NCBI RefSeq assembly: GCF_000418365.1
Contig: NC_021663.1
Span: 1-64,000 of the forward strand
DNA: 64,000 bases
Direction: 5' to 3'
From: Corynebacterium terpenotabidum Y-11
GTDB taxonomy: Bacteria > Actinomycetota > Actinomycetes > Mycobacteriales > Mycobacteriaceae
Under the pieces are notes generated by a model. The model saw only the letters and a list, made by a program, of their open reading frames with translations. It did not search any database and was not told the DNA's origin. The position numbers and the translations under genes are program-made. Of the stretch, positions 36,894 through 42,954 are shown one piece after another; position 1 is the stretch's first letter, and each line of letters opens with the position of its first letter.

Positions 36894-37136
36894 ATGACTG
36901 AGTTTAACTACATCAATACCGAGGACGCTAGTCGCGGCGCACAGAAGCGCGAAACGTTGGGGTCCATCCCTTGTGGTTTCCGTGAGCGAGGAGGACGCCG
37001 GGAATACGCCGACCTTGACGTGTTCACCGTCACCGACGAGGTGAGGGGGACGGCCTATTCATACCTGTGCGTTGCGGATACGGAGATTAGGGTCACTGCA
37101 AAGAGCGCGGCGATTCTGTCGGCACTGCTGGGATAG
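36894..37136 (+). CDS. Small unknown island protein (80 aa)
   Basis: The 80-residue product has alternating strand-like segments (YADLDVFTVTDEVRGTAYSYLCVADTEIRVTAKSAAILSALLG). It is probably a small alpha/beta protein. ATG 36894 has GAGAGAG just upstream. It begins the compact cluster of four small genes (36894-37970). No family is recognised. Confidence 0.62.
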   Translation: MTEFNYINTEDASRGAQKRETLGSIPCGFRERGGRREYADLDVFTVTDEVRGTAYSYLCVADTEIRVTAKSAAILSALLG

Positions 37137-37148
37137 GAGAAGCGACGA

Positions 37149-37505
37149 ATGAGCGTGAATATAGCGAGTGAGGACTGGGTTCGCTGGGGCCTTAGCGTGT
37201 GGCGGAAGGCCGTTCGTGAGAATAACGACATTAGCGCGGAAATGAAGTTGAGCATCCTTGATCTAGAAGACCGAATGAAAGATTGTCGAGTCCGACTGTC
37301 TGCGCTCGAAGAGGAAGACGAGACTGCCGGTAACTGTCTGGTCAGCGCCGCGACTACCGCTTGCGAGCACGGGTTAATGGACCTCAGAAAGGCACACGGC
37401 GACACGATTTTCTGGGCATCTATGCCGCTCGCCGTTCCGTTCTGGGCGGCAGTAATAGAGGATTACCGCAAGGCAAAACGGGAACAAAAAGGAGATAAGG
37501 AATGA
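37149..37505 (+). CDS. Small unknown island protein (118 aa)
   Basis: The 118-residue protein has a helical, acidic N-terminal half with a likely coiled coil (AEMKLSILDLEDRMKDCRVRLSALEEEDE trimmed here to about residues 30-60). A hydrophobic segment follows (WASMPLAVPFWAAVIEDY), which may be membrane-associated or a buried helix. It begins 12 bases after the previous gene, and its stop overlaps the next start (ATGA). Confidence 0.62.
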   Translation: MSVNIASEDWVRWGLSVWRKAVRENNDISAEMKLSILDLEDRMKDCRVRLSALEEEDETAGNCLVSAATTACEHGLMDLRKAHGDTIFWASMPLAVPFWAAVIEDYRKAKREQKGDKE

Positions 37506-37663
37506 GCACCGTGAAGGTAGACAGGTACCGCACTAAGGCCGGTGACCTGTTGTGGCGAATCTCTAATGGTAGGCGTGACCTACTGCTAGACGATAAGAGC
37601 ATGAATGAAGTATTGGCGACCGTCAGAAAGGCGAAAAACAATGAGCGAGAAGTACGACAGTAG
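37502..37663 (+). CDS. Small unknown island protein (53 aa)
   Basis: The 53-residue basic protein starts MSTVKVDRYRTKAGDLLWRI and ends in a charged helix (EVLATVRKAKNNEREVRQ). The ATG overlaps the previous stop (ATGA at 37502-37505). Its 3' end overlaps the next gene by 23 bases in another frame, as in tightly packed phage-like operons. Function unknown. Confidence 0.6.
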   Translation: MSTVKVDRYRTKAGDLLWRISNGRRDLLLDDKSMNEVLATVRKAKNNEREVRQ

Positions 37664-37970
37664 CAGGACGGTTATCGCGGGAGGATGGTTCGCAATGGGC
37701 CGGAAGTTTTGTGAAAGGCAGTCGAAGAGCGCTAGCAACCGGAAGTGGCAGAGAGTGGCGTTCTACTGTTACGCGAACATGAAGGCCGGTGGTCGGTGCG
37801 AGTTGAAGCCTGGCGAGTTGTGCCGTGCGGTGGATACGACGGAGACGCAAATCTACAAGATGATCGCTAAGGCTGTGGATGAGGGATGGTTGGCCCGTGG
37901 GTCTACGCCGTCGTGTTTGCGTGTTTCGGGGCATGATATGCAGATGAATCGGGAGTATTACGGCGGGTAG
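37641..37970 (+). CDS. Probable winged-helix DNA-binding protein
   Basis: The 109-residue product contains ELKPGELCRAVDTTETQIYKMIAKAVDEGWL followed by a short beta wing (TPSCLRVSG). This is the layout of a winged helix-turn-helix. ATG 37641 has GAAAGG 9 bases upstream. It lies immediately before the three palindromic repeats at 38017-38078, which it may bind as a repressor or replication initiator; that link is inferred from position only. Confidence 0.6.
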   Translation: MSEKYDSSRTVIAGGWFAMGRKFCERQSKSASNRKWQRVAFYCYANMKAGGRCELKPGELCRAVDTTETQIYKMIAKAVDEGWLARGSTPSCLRVSGHDMQMNREYYGG

Positions 37971-38278
37971 TTGGGGCTGCAAGTCTGCTACCGTCGAAAC
38001 GCTGTGACCTGCGGTTTTATCCTGGGGGGATAACCCCGATTATCCTGGGGGGATAAGATTATTATCCTGGGGGGATAATAGAAACAGGGGTTGACCTGCT
38101 AAAACGTATTCGTCTCTATGATTCTATCTAGCGTAGCAGTCAACTCAACCACTATTCACGGCACTTTCTCGCACCGACAGGTGCGCCCCTCACCTTTGCT
38201 CACCCACCGCTTGCGGTTCGCCACTACTCACCACCTTTTCATTGCCAATAATGATATTCATCTACGAAAGGACCACGA
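37971..38278. other. Regulatory interval of the island
   Basis: No gene is seen here. It contains the three palindromic repeats, a TTGACC -35-like hexamer (38091) with TATGAT (38117-38122) as a possible but over-spaced -10, and the Shine-Dalgarno GAAAGGA (38266-38272) of the next small gene. Confidence 0.5.
38017..38078. repeat. Three 17-bp palindromic iteron-like repeats
   Basis: TTATCCTGGGGGGATAA occurs three times without a mismatch, at 38017-38033, 38040-38056 and 38062-38078. Each has perfect 6-bp inverted arms TTATCC/GGATAA. The starts are 23 and 22 bases apart, about two helical turns. A TTGACC hexamer follows at 38091-38096. They may be operators or replication iterons. Confidence 0.8.
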
Positions 38279-38473
38279 TTGGACACACATCACCTACCCC
38301 TCACTACGGCCCCGCAGGACGAGGGAAAATCTGAGCGCTACAGCCGTTTCCGGGTAGAGGCACGGGACGGTCAGTTCTGGATCGTGGCCCCCCGACGACG
38401 GTTAGTGCTGGCCCGGAGCCAGGCGCAAGCGTTTGCCGACGTTCTGAATGATTGGTTGCTGGACACCGAATAG
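38279..38473 (+). CDS. Small unknown island protein (64 aa)
   Basis: The 64-residue protein starts at TTG 38279, six bases after GAAAGGA. Its central part FRVEARDGQFWIVAPRRRLVLARSQAQAFADVLNDWL looks like two strands and a helix. It is the first gene downstream of the palindromic repeats and could be under their control. No family is recognised. Confidence 0.6.
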   Translation: MDTHHLPLTTAPQDEGKSERYSRFRVEARDGQFWIVAPRRRLVLARSQAQAFADVLNDWLLDTE

Positions 38474-38600
38474 GATCGCCCCCAACCCCCTCTAATTCGC
38501 GCTCATTGGCCCCTCTGAGCGTCTAACACTGCATGGCCCACCACTGACACACCCTAGGGAGATTTAATCGCTTAAAACCGTAGAATGGAGAAAAATCAAA

Positions 38601-38846
38601 ATGGAAATCCTGCACCCGAACATGAACGACGGGTTTGAGTCCGACACTTGGGCAGACGATCTGACAATCACCGAGTCCTTCGACCGACCTGAGCATGTGT
38701 CGTGGGCGAACCGGAAGCGTCCTACTACGCCGCCACGAGACCCGTGGAATGGCCCTATTGACCAGTTTCTCGACTACTTGACCGGCACCACCACGGCACC
38801 GCCTACGCCGTCTATGTCGAGGATCACCACGGACCCGTGGGAATGA
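38601..38846 (+). CDS. Small unknown protein, possibly the N-terminal part of the ART-like protein
   Basis: The 81-residue product is acidic at the start (MNDGFESDTWADDLTITESF) and ends in a Thr/Pro-rich stretch (TGTTTAPPTPSMS) unlike the rest. GGAG lies 10 bases before ATG 38601. From about 38785 the frame shared with the next gene reads far more protein-like (GTAYAVYVEDHHGPVGMTFV). The two genes may therefore be one gene split by a frameshift near the repeated ACC/CAC triplets at 38783-38800. Alternatively this is a coupled antitoxin-like partner. Both readings are inference. Confidence 0.55.
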   Translation: MEILHPNMNDGFESDTWADDLTITESFDRPEHVSWANRKRPTTPPRDPWNGPIDQFLDYLTGTTTAPPTPSMSRITTDPWE

Positions 38847-39361
38847 CGTTTGTCCACGAGGACGGCCACATCACCCGGTTACGGGCGAAACTACTGACCG
38901 GGCAATCACCGACGCCGTTGCAACTACTCACCGCATGGACCCGTAGCGGACACCCCGAACTACTCATGCCGCAAGAAGAGTGGATAGACCTCTTCCGCAA
39001 GGCCCACATGCCCACACCAGACCAGCCCGTCACCGTGTACCGGGGCGCACACGTAGACGAATGGACCTATCAGCACTTCAGCATGTCGTGGACGACCAGC
39101 CGTCAGGCCGCTGTGGTGTTCGCCCGGCAACGTCCAGAGGACCGCACCGTACTAGAGGCCACAGCGCCCCTAGGGGCCGTTCTCGTGGACTGTGAAGCCG
39201 TCTATGCACGGGCACGGGCACAGGGGTTACGGCTGTCCACAGCGGAACCGGAAATCATCGTGGACCCGCTACTACTCACCGACGTTCGGCAGGTACCGGA
39301 GCGACAACAGAACGACCGATTGGCACTAGACACATTCATTAAACAGAGGAGACAATTATGA
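38843..39361 (+). CDS. ADP-ribosyltransferase-like protein
   Basis: The 172-residue protein carries the order of motifs seen in R-S-E ADP-ribosyltransferases: VYRG (Arg67), SWTTS (residues 82-86) and E135-x-E137 in AEPEIIVDP. Spacing is compatible with a minimal ART fold. Such enzymes move ADP-ribose from NAD to proteins or nucleic acids and occur as phage effectors or toxins. ATG 38843 overlaps the previous stop (ATGA). The same frame is open and protein-like upstream to about 38762 without a start codon, so a lost or frameshifted N-terminus is possible. The assignment rests on motifs only. Confidence 0.5.
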   Translation: MTFVHEDGHITRLRAKLLTGQSPTPLQLLTAWTRSGHPELLMPQEEWIDLFRKAHMPTPDQPVTVYRGAHVDEWTYQHFSMSWTTSRQAAVVFARQRPEDRTVLEATAPLGAVLVDCEAVYARARAQGLRLSTAEPEIIVDPLLLTDVRQVPERQQNDRLALDTFIKQRRQL

Positions 39362-40035
39362 ATACGAAACAACTAGACCGGAACACCGGCTACACCGAAG
39401 AGGATACGAACAGCCCGCATTTCATCGCCGGTAGCGGCTACCGAAGCGTTCCGGGCTTCCCGAATATTCACGTGCTGGCAGATGGTACCGAAGTTTGGAA
39501 TGCGAAGACGGGGAAGGCATACAAGATTTGGCTGAACTATGCTGGATACCCAATGGTGACGTTTTGCGGACGAAAGTGGCGAGTGCAGAGGCTGGTGCTT
39601 GCTGCATGGTTCCCCGGCTGTCTTGACGATGGATCGTTTGCCCTTCACAGGACACCTAAGCGGGATTTTGCGGCGGTGTGGAACCTCAGGCCTGGGACAC
39701 AGGCCGAAAACGTGCAGGATCGTCTACGAGATGGAAACGACCACAACGCGAGGAAGGCCCTATGCGTCAACGGTCATCCGATCGTGGGGGCTAACCTCGT
39801 GAAGGCCGAACTAATCCTAGGTCATCGCAAGTGCCGATCATGCGCTAATGCTCGTGCGAAGATTCGTGACGCTCGGAAGCGCAAGGGCGTTGACCTTTCC
39901 GACCAGTTCCAGAGGTTCGCTGACCAGTACTGTGACCAGTATCTCGCGGATACTTTTCTACCGCTTCCGCTGACTCCGGTCGACGTGCTTCAACGCCGCG
40001 TGGACGCCGTGACGGACGTGGAGTGGTGTGATTAA
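39358..40035 (+). CDS. HNH-endonuclease-like phage-type protein
   Basis: The 225-residue protein resembles NUMOD4/HNH proteins of phages. It has GFPNIHVLADGTEVWNAKTGK, then YPMVTFCGRKWRVQRLVLAAWFPG, then ALHRTPKRDFAAVWNLRPGTQAENVQD, the pattern of an HNH_3 fold. The usual VNHxDG is replaced by ALHRTPKRD, so one catalytic residue may be changed. A second part has four Cys/His positions (CVNGHPIVG ... HRKCRSCANARAKIRDARKRKG), probably a zinc-binding module. The ATG overlaps the previous stop. It could be a homing or packaging-associated nuclease. Confidence 0.62.
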   Translation: MNTKQLDRNTGYTEEDTNSPHFIAGSGYRSVPGFPNIHVLADGTEVWNAKTGKAYKIWLNYAGYPMVTFCGRKWRVQRLVLAAWFPGCLDDGSFALHRTPKRDFAAVWNLRPGTQAENVQDRLRDGNDHNARKALCVNGHPIVGANLVKAELILGHRKCRSCANARAKIRDARKRKGVDLSDQFQRFADQYCDQYLADTFLPLPLTPVDVLQRRVDAVTDVEWCD

Positions 40036-40628
40036 TTAACCTTGGGGTTAGAAAGGCAGGTCAGGGGGTGTTTTCACTGAGGGTCAGGATTTTACGGATT
40101 GTTCCGCTAAATCCCTGACCAGCGGAAACGTCGGACGCCCCCGGCAATGCTTCCCGGTGCCGGGAACGTATGCCCTGACCAGCAATGTTGGGGGCGTACC
40201 CAAAAAGGTTCACAACACCTCCCAGATTTTCGCGGGTGACTAGTTTTGACCTATGCCAAAAAGTCCATTACCTGGGATGAAACACCGTTGAAAAGTAGGA
40301 AACTCGTACACCGAGAGGCCCATACAGCGTGACACCCTGTGCGCAAACGCGGCTTTCAGGAGTGCTCGCAATCGAAGGCGCTATGACACCGGACTGGCCG
40401 TAGTCGCTGGCCTGGGGTGCCCCCCGGGGGTCTGGTCGGGGTGTGGTTTGCCTTATGAAACTGTGGTATTGGTGGGGGGTTAGTTCGCCGTTCGGGGTGG
40501 GGTGGTTTTCGGTGGCGGCACCGAGAAGGCCTAGCCGGTCTTGTTGTCGGTGTCCTGTGTGCCGGGGAGGGGTTTTGACGGCTGTCCATAACAAGTCCTC
40601 GGTGGTGTGGGGAGACTGGCGCGGAGGT

Positions 40629-40648
40629 TTTCTCCCAAGCGGGAGAAA
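40629..40648. repeat. Perfect 8-bp hairpin
   Basis: TTTCTCCC and GGGAGAAA form an 8-bp perfect stem with loop AAGC. It is in the noncoding right part of the island; a terminator or processing signal is possible. Confidence 0.5.
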
Positions 40649-40880
40649 GTCCTGCCCCTGTCGTCTGTGCCGCTGTTCCCGGTCCTGCCGTCCTGGTGAC
40701 CGTTTCACCACCAATGGTGAATAGTCCGGCTAGCGTCCCTGTTTGCCCCCTGTACGGCGCTCTGCGGCCCTTATAGGCCGTGGCCCTTACCAGACGTAGA
40801 AAGTAGCCCCCTCATGGCCTGTAGTGGTCCTGTGGGGGCTTTGTCGTGCCTGTGGTGGGGTCTAGTGTCTGGTGTGCGTG

Positions 40881-40943
40881 GTCTCGGGCGTGCTGTGCAA
40901 GGTCTCGGGCGTGCTGTGCAAGGTCTCGTGCGTACTGTGCCAC
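40881..40943. repeat. Three tandem 21-bp repeats
   Basis: The unit GTCTCGGGCGTGCTGTGCAAG is present twice exactly (40881-40901, 40902-40922), described here in part, and once with changes (40923-40943). On the minus strand a 54-codon frame (40976 to 40812) reads it as the heptad ARDLAQH three times. No good ribosome binding site precedes that frame, so coding is doubtful. Confidence 0.65.
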
Positions 40944-41048
40944 GTCGGCGTTAGTGTTGGGCGTGTCCGTGTCCATGCTTCCGGGGTGGATGGTGGTCGG
41001 GGTTGTGGTGGTGTTGCTCCCGGTTAGGGTTACCTTTGTTTGTGGTAT

Positions 41049-41091
41049 ACCCAACCACTGCCCAACAAGACTGTCCGGTCGGTTGTTGGGT
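41049..41091. repeat. Arm-type integrase-binding repeats, right end
   Basis: ACCCAACC (41049-41056), GCCCAACA (41060-41067) and the inverted TGTTGGGT (41084-41091) repeat the motif found beside the integrase gene. They sit 37-80 bases inside attR, as expected for the second attP arm. Confidence 0.72.
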
Positions 41092-41127
41092 AGGGCTGTG
41101 ACCAGCGGCGATAGTGTGTAAGTGGTG

Positions 41128-41145
41128 GATTCCCCATAGCTCCAC
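41128..41145. repeat. attR, 18-bp direct repeat
   Basis: This exact copy of GATTCCCCATAGCTCCAC from the tRNA-Ala(CGC) 3' end marks the right boundary of the island. The bases upstream do not form the rest of a tRNA. Confidence 0.92.
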
Positions 41146-41496
41146 AGCATGCGAGGGCACTTTCCGAGAGATCGGGGAGTGCCCTTTTCCGTTGTTCCGG
41201 GCCGGATGTGGTCGGGGTGCCCCGGCGTCCACCTCGCCCTGCTGGTGAAATTTCTTCACATTCCGCCGTCCCGGATGTAACGCTTTGTGCCCCACCCCCG
41301 ATAGAGGGAAAGCAGAACTATGGCCACTGGCGGACGGAGGACCGGGAAGAATCCGGGAAACTGCTGGTGGGTGCATAGAATAGCGCTCGGGCTGCGGGCG
41401 CTCCCGCCGCATGCCAAAATGTGAGATGCGCTACATTAGGCCAACCTCACCAGTTTGGGCCGGGAAAAACTGCGGCACAACGGTACCCTGACCCGC
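41146..41496. other. Intergenic region after the island
   Basis: Apart from the displaced terminator, the 350 bases hold no gene. The end carries TACCCT (41484-41489), a -10-like hexamer 7 bases before the ATG of the secreted protein, suggesting a leaderless promoter. Confidence 0.45.
41154..41185 (+). terminator. Displaced terminator of tRNA-Ala
   Basis: AGGGCACT and AGTGCCCT form an 8-bp stem with an inner TCCGA/TCGGG helix, followed by TTT. It lies just beyond attR and was probably the native terminator of the tRNA before integration. Confidence 0.6.
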
Positions 41497-42882
41497 ATGA
41501 CGTTGAAGATGAGCCGCCTGTCGCGCGGCGCCGCCGCCCTTCTCCTGGCGGCCACCACCGCCGGCACCACTGTCGTCGTCGCGCCTGCCGCGACCGCAGA
41601 GAGTGTTGCCCCCCTCTCCACCGAGACGGAGGAGACGACCGACTCCGCCCCCGAATGTAAGGACGCGAACACCATCTCCGTGCTCGCCGCCTTCGACCAG
41701 ATGGCTGCCGAGACCAAGGCCGGCATCCCGGCTCAGTTCGGGTCGATGTTCGACACCAACGTGAACAACCTCCGGGCGTCCCTGATCAGCACCGATGTCG
41801 CCTACATCGACGTCTCCCGCGACGCCTCCGAGATCAACTCGGTCGCCGAGGAGAATGAGGACCCCTACGCGAACTTCGCGGTCGCCCGTCTCGACAAGAT
41901 CCGCAACGGTCAGGAAGACGCCGTCGTCGCCTTCCAGGACCTCAGCCTCTCCGAGGTTGTCGAGACCCTGGTGCTCGGCATGTACACCTTCACCGTGCCG
42001 CTGGACGTCGTCGCCCAGGCCATGCCGTCGATCATGCCGATCCCGGGCACCGAAGCTGTCGCCGGCACCCCGCTCATCGGTGGTTACCTCACCGTCGGCT
42101 TCCTCGCGAAGCTGCCCTTCCAGCTCGGCTCCAAGGGGATCAAGGCCCTGGCCAACGCCCTCCAGGACAACCTCACCTCCCGATGCTGGGAGGGGGAGGA
42201 CGCCCCGTCCGATGAGGAGCGGCTGTCCTCCGGTGGCGCCAACCCGGTGATCCCGGTGCAGGACGCCGAGCGCGGCAATGCTGCCTACATGTCCCTGGAT
42301 GACGCCGAGACCTGCGTCCCGGCCTCCGCTGAGACCCTCGGTGCCGCCCTGGACCGCGTGGACCAGGACATGCGTCCGCAGATCCCGGCCGACAAGCTCG
42401 ACGCCTACGACGCCGAGGTCGCCCGCCTCCGGGCCAATGCGCAGACCGCGCGGGTCGCCAACAACTTCATCATGAAGGACGAGGAGGACCTCAACCCGAT
42501 TCTCGTGATGATCGACAACCCGCTGGTCACCTTCACCTGGGGTGCGATCGAAGGTGCCTTCGACGGCACCTCGAACCAGACGACCGCCGTCGCCGACCTC
42601 ACCGTCGGCAATGGTGTGGACTACGCCACCGTCGCCGACGCCCTGGCCGGCCTGATCATCGGCCAGATCTGGGACTCGGCCACCGCCAGCACCGAACAGA
42701 ACTACGACGTCGGCAGCCTGTTCGACCTGGGTGGCACGCAGAGCGCGAAGGGCTACAGCGTCCTGCCGAACCTGACGAACGTGGCGTTCTACTTCACCGG
42801 TACCGCCCTCGAGGTCTACGACCACGTCATCGACACCATGTGCCTCGCCGGCACCGAAGGCACCGTCACCCCCGAGGAGTAG
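41497..42882 (+). CDS. Secreted protein of unknown function
   Basis: The 461-residue product has a cleavable signal peptide (RLSRGAAALLLAATTAGTTVVVAPAATA, cleavage after about residue 34). The mature protein is acidic and mostly helical. It contains cysteines at ECKD, SRCWEG, ETCVPA and TMCLAG, which could form two disulfides. A hydrophobic, Gly/Pro-rich stretch occurs at about residues 165-225 (MPIPGTEAVAGTPLIGGYLTVGFLAKL). No family is recognised, though it looks like a corynebacterial envelope protein. ATG 41497 fits a leaderless start; ATG 41509 is possible. Confidence 0.8.
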   Translation: MTLKMSRLSRGAAALLLAATTAGTTVVVAPAATAESVAPLSTETEETTDSAPECKDANTISVLAAFDQMAAETKAGIPAQFGSMFDTNVNNLRASLISTDVAYIDVSRDASEINSVAEENEDPYANFAVARLDKIRNGQEDAVVAFQDLSLSEVVETLVLGMYTFTVPLDVVAQAMPSIMPIPGTEAVAGTPLIGGYLTVGFLAKLPFQLGSKGIKALANALQDNLTSRCWEGEDAPSDEERLSSGGANPVIPVQDAERGNAAYMSLDDAETCVPASAETLGAALDRVDQDMRPQIPADKLDAYDAEVARLRANAQTARVANNFIMKDEEDLNPILVMIDNPLVTFTWGAIEGAFDGTSNQTTAVADLTVGNGVDYATVADALAGLIIGQIWDSATASTEQNYDVGSLFDLGGTQSAKGYSVLPNLTNVAFYFTGTALEVYDHVIDTMCLAGTEGTVTPEE

Positions 42883-42919
42883 TCACCGGTAGTACGGACA
42901 ACCTCGAATAAGCACGGTC

Positions 42920-42954
42920 AACCGCCCGACGCCAGTCCCCTGGCGCGGGCGGTT
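42920..42954. terminator. Bidirectional terminator between convergent genes
   Basis: AACCGCCCGACGCCA pairs with TGGCGCGGGCGGTT around a short loop, with one unpaired base. It sits between the stop of the secreted protein gene and the stop of the ABC1 kinase gene, and can serve both strands. Confidence 0.7.

Larger units (their letters stand above)
40036..41127. other. 1.1-kb structured, apparently noncoding right end of the island
   Basis: No convincing gene is seen. The region has repeated GCTGGTCAGGG-type elements: CCCTGACCAGC at 40113-40123 and 40163-40173, and AGGTCAGGGGG at 40059-40069. It also has a nested inverted repeat TTCCGCT/AGCGGAA at 40101-40127, an 8-bp hairpin (40629-40648), a 21-bp triplicate (40881-40943) and right-arm CCCAAC repeats. 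Such density of repeats suggests an origin, a packaging or mobilisation site, or an untranslated RNA. Confidence 0.5.
33060..41145. mobile_element. Integrated 8.1-kb element in tRNA-Ala(CGC)
   Basis: The element is bounded by identical 18-bp direct repeats (GATTCCCCATAGCTCCAC at 33060-33077 and 41128-41145), the attL and attR products of recombination with the tRNA 3' end. It carries an integrase at its left end, arm-type repeats near both ends, two small HTH genes, a run of small unknown genes, three palindromic iterons, an ADP-ribosyltransferase-like gene and an HNH-like gene. Codon use is less GC-rich than in the flanking genes. No capsid, terminase, relaxase or FtsK-like transfer gene is recognised, so it is probably a satellite-like or decayed integrative element. 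Confidence 0.88.

Noticed and set aside
40268..40714. 148-codon minus-strand frame in the right part of the island
   Set aside because: It has a Pro/Thr/Arg-rich low-complexity translation and no ribosome binding site. The region looks noncoding and repeat-rich.
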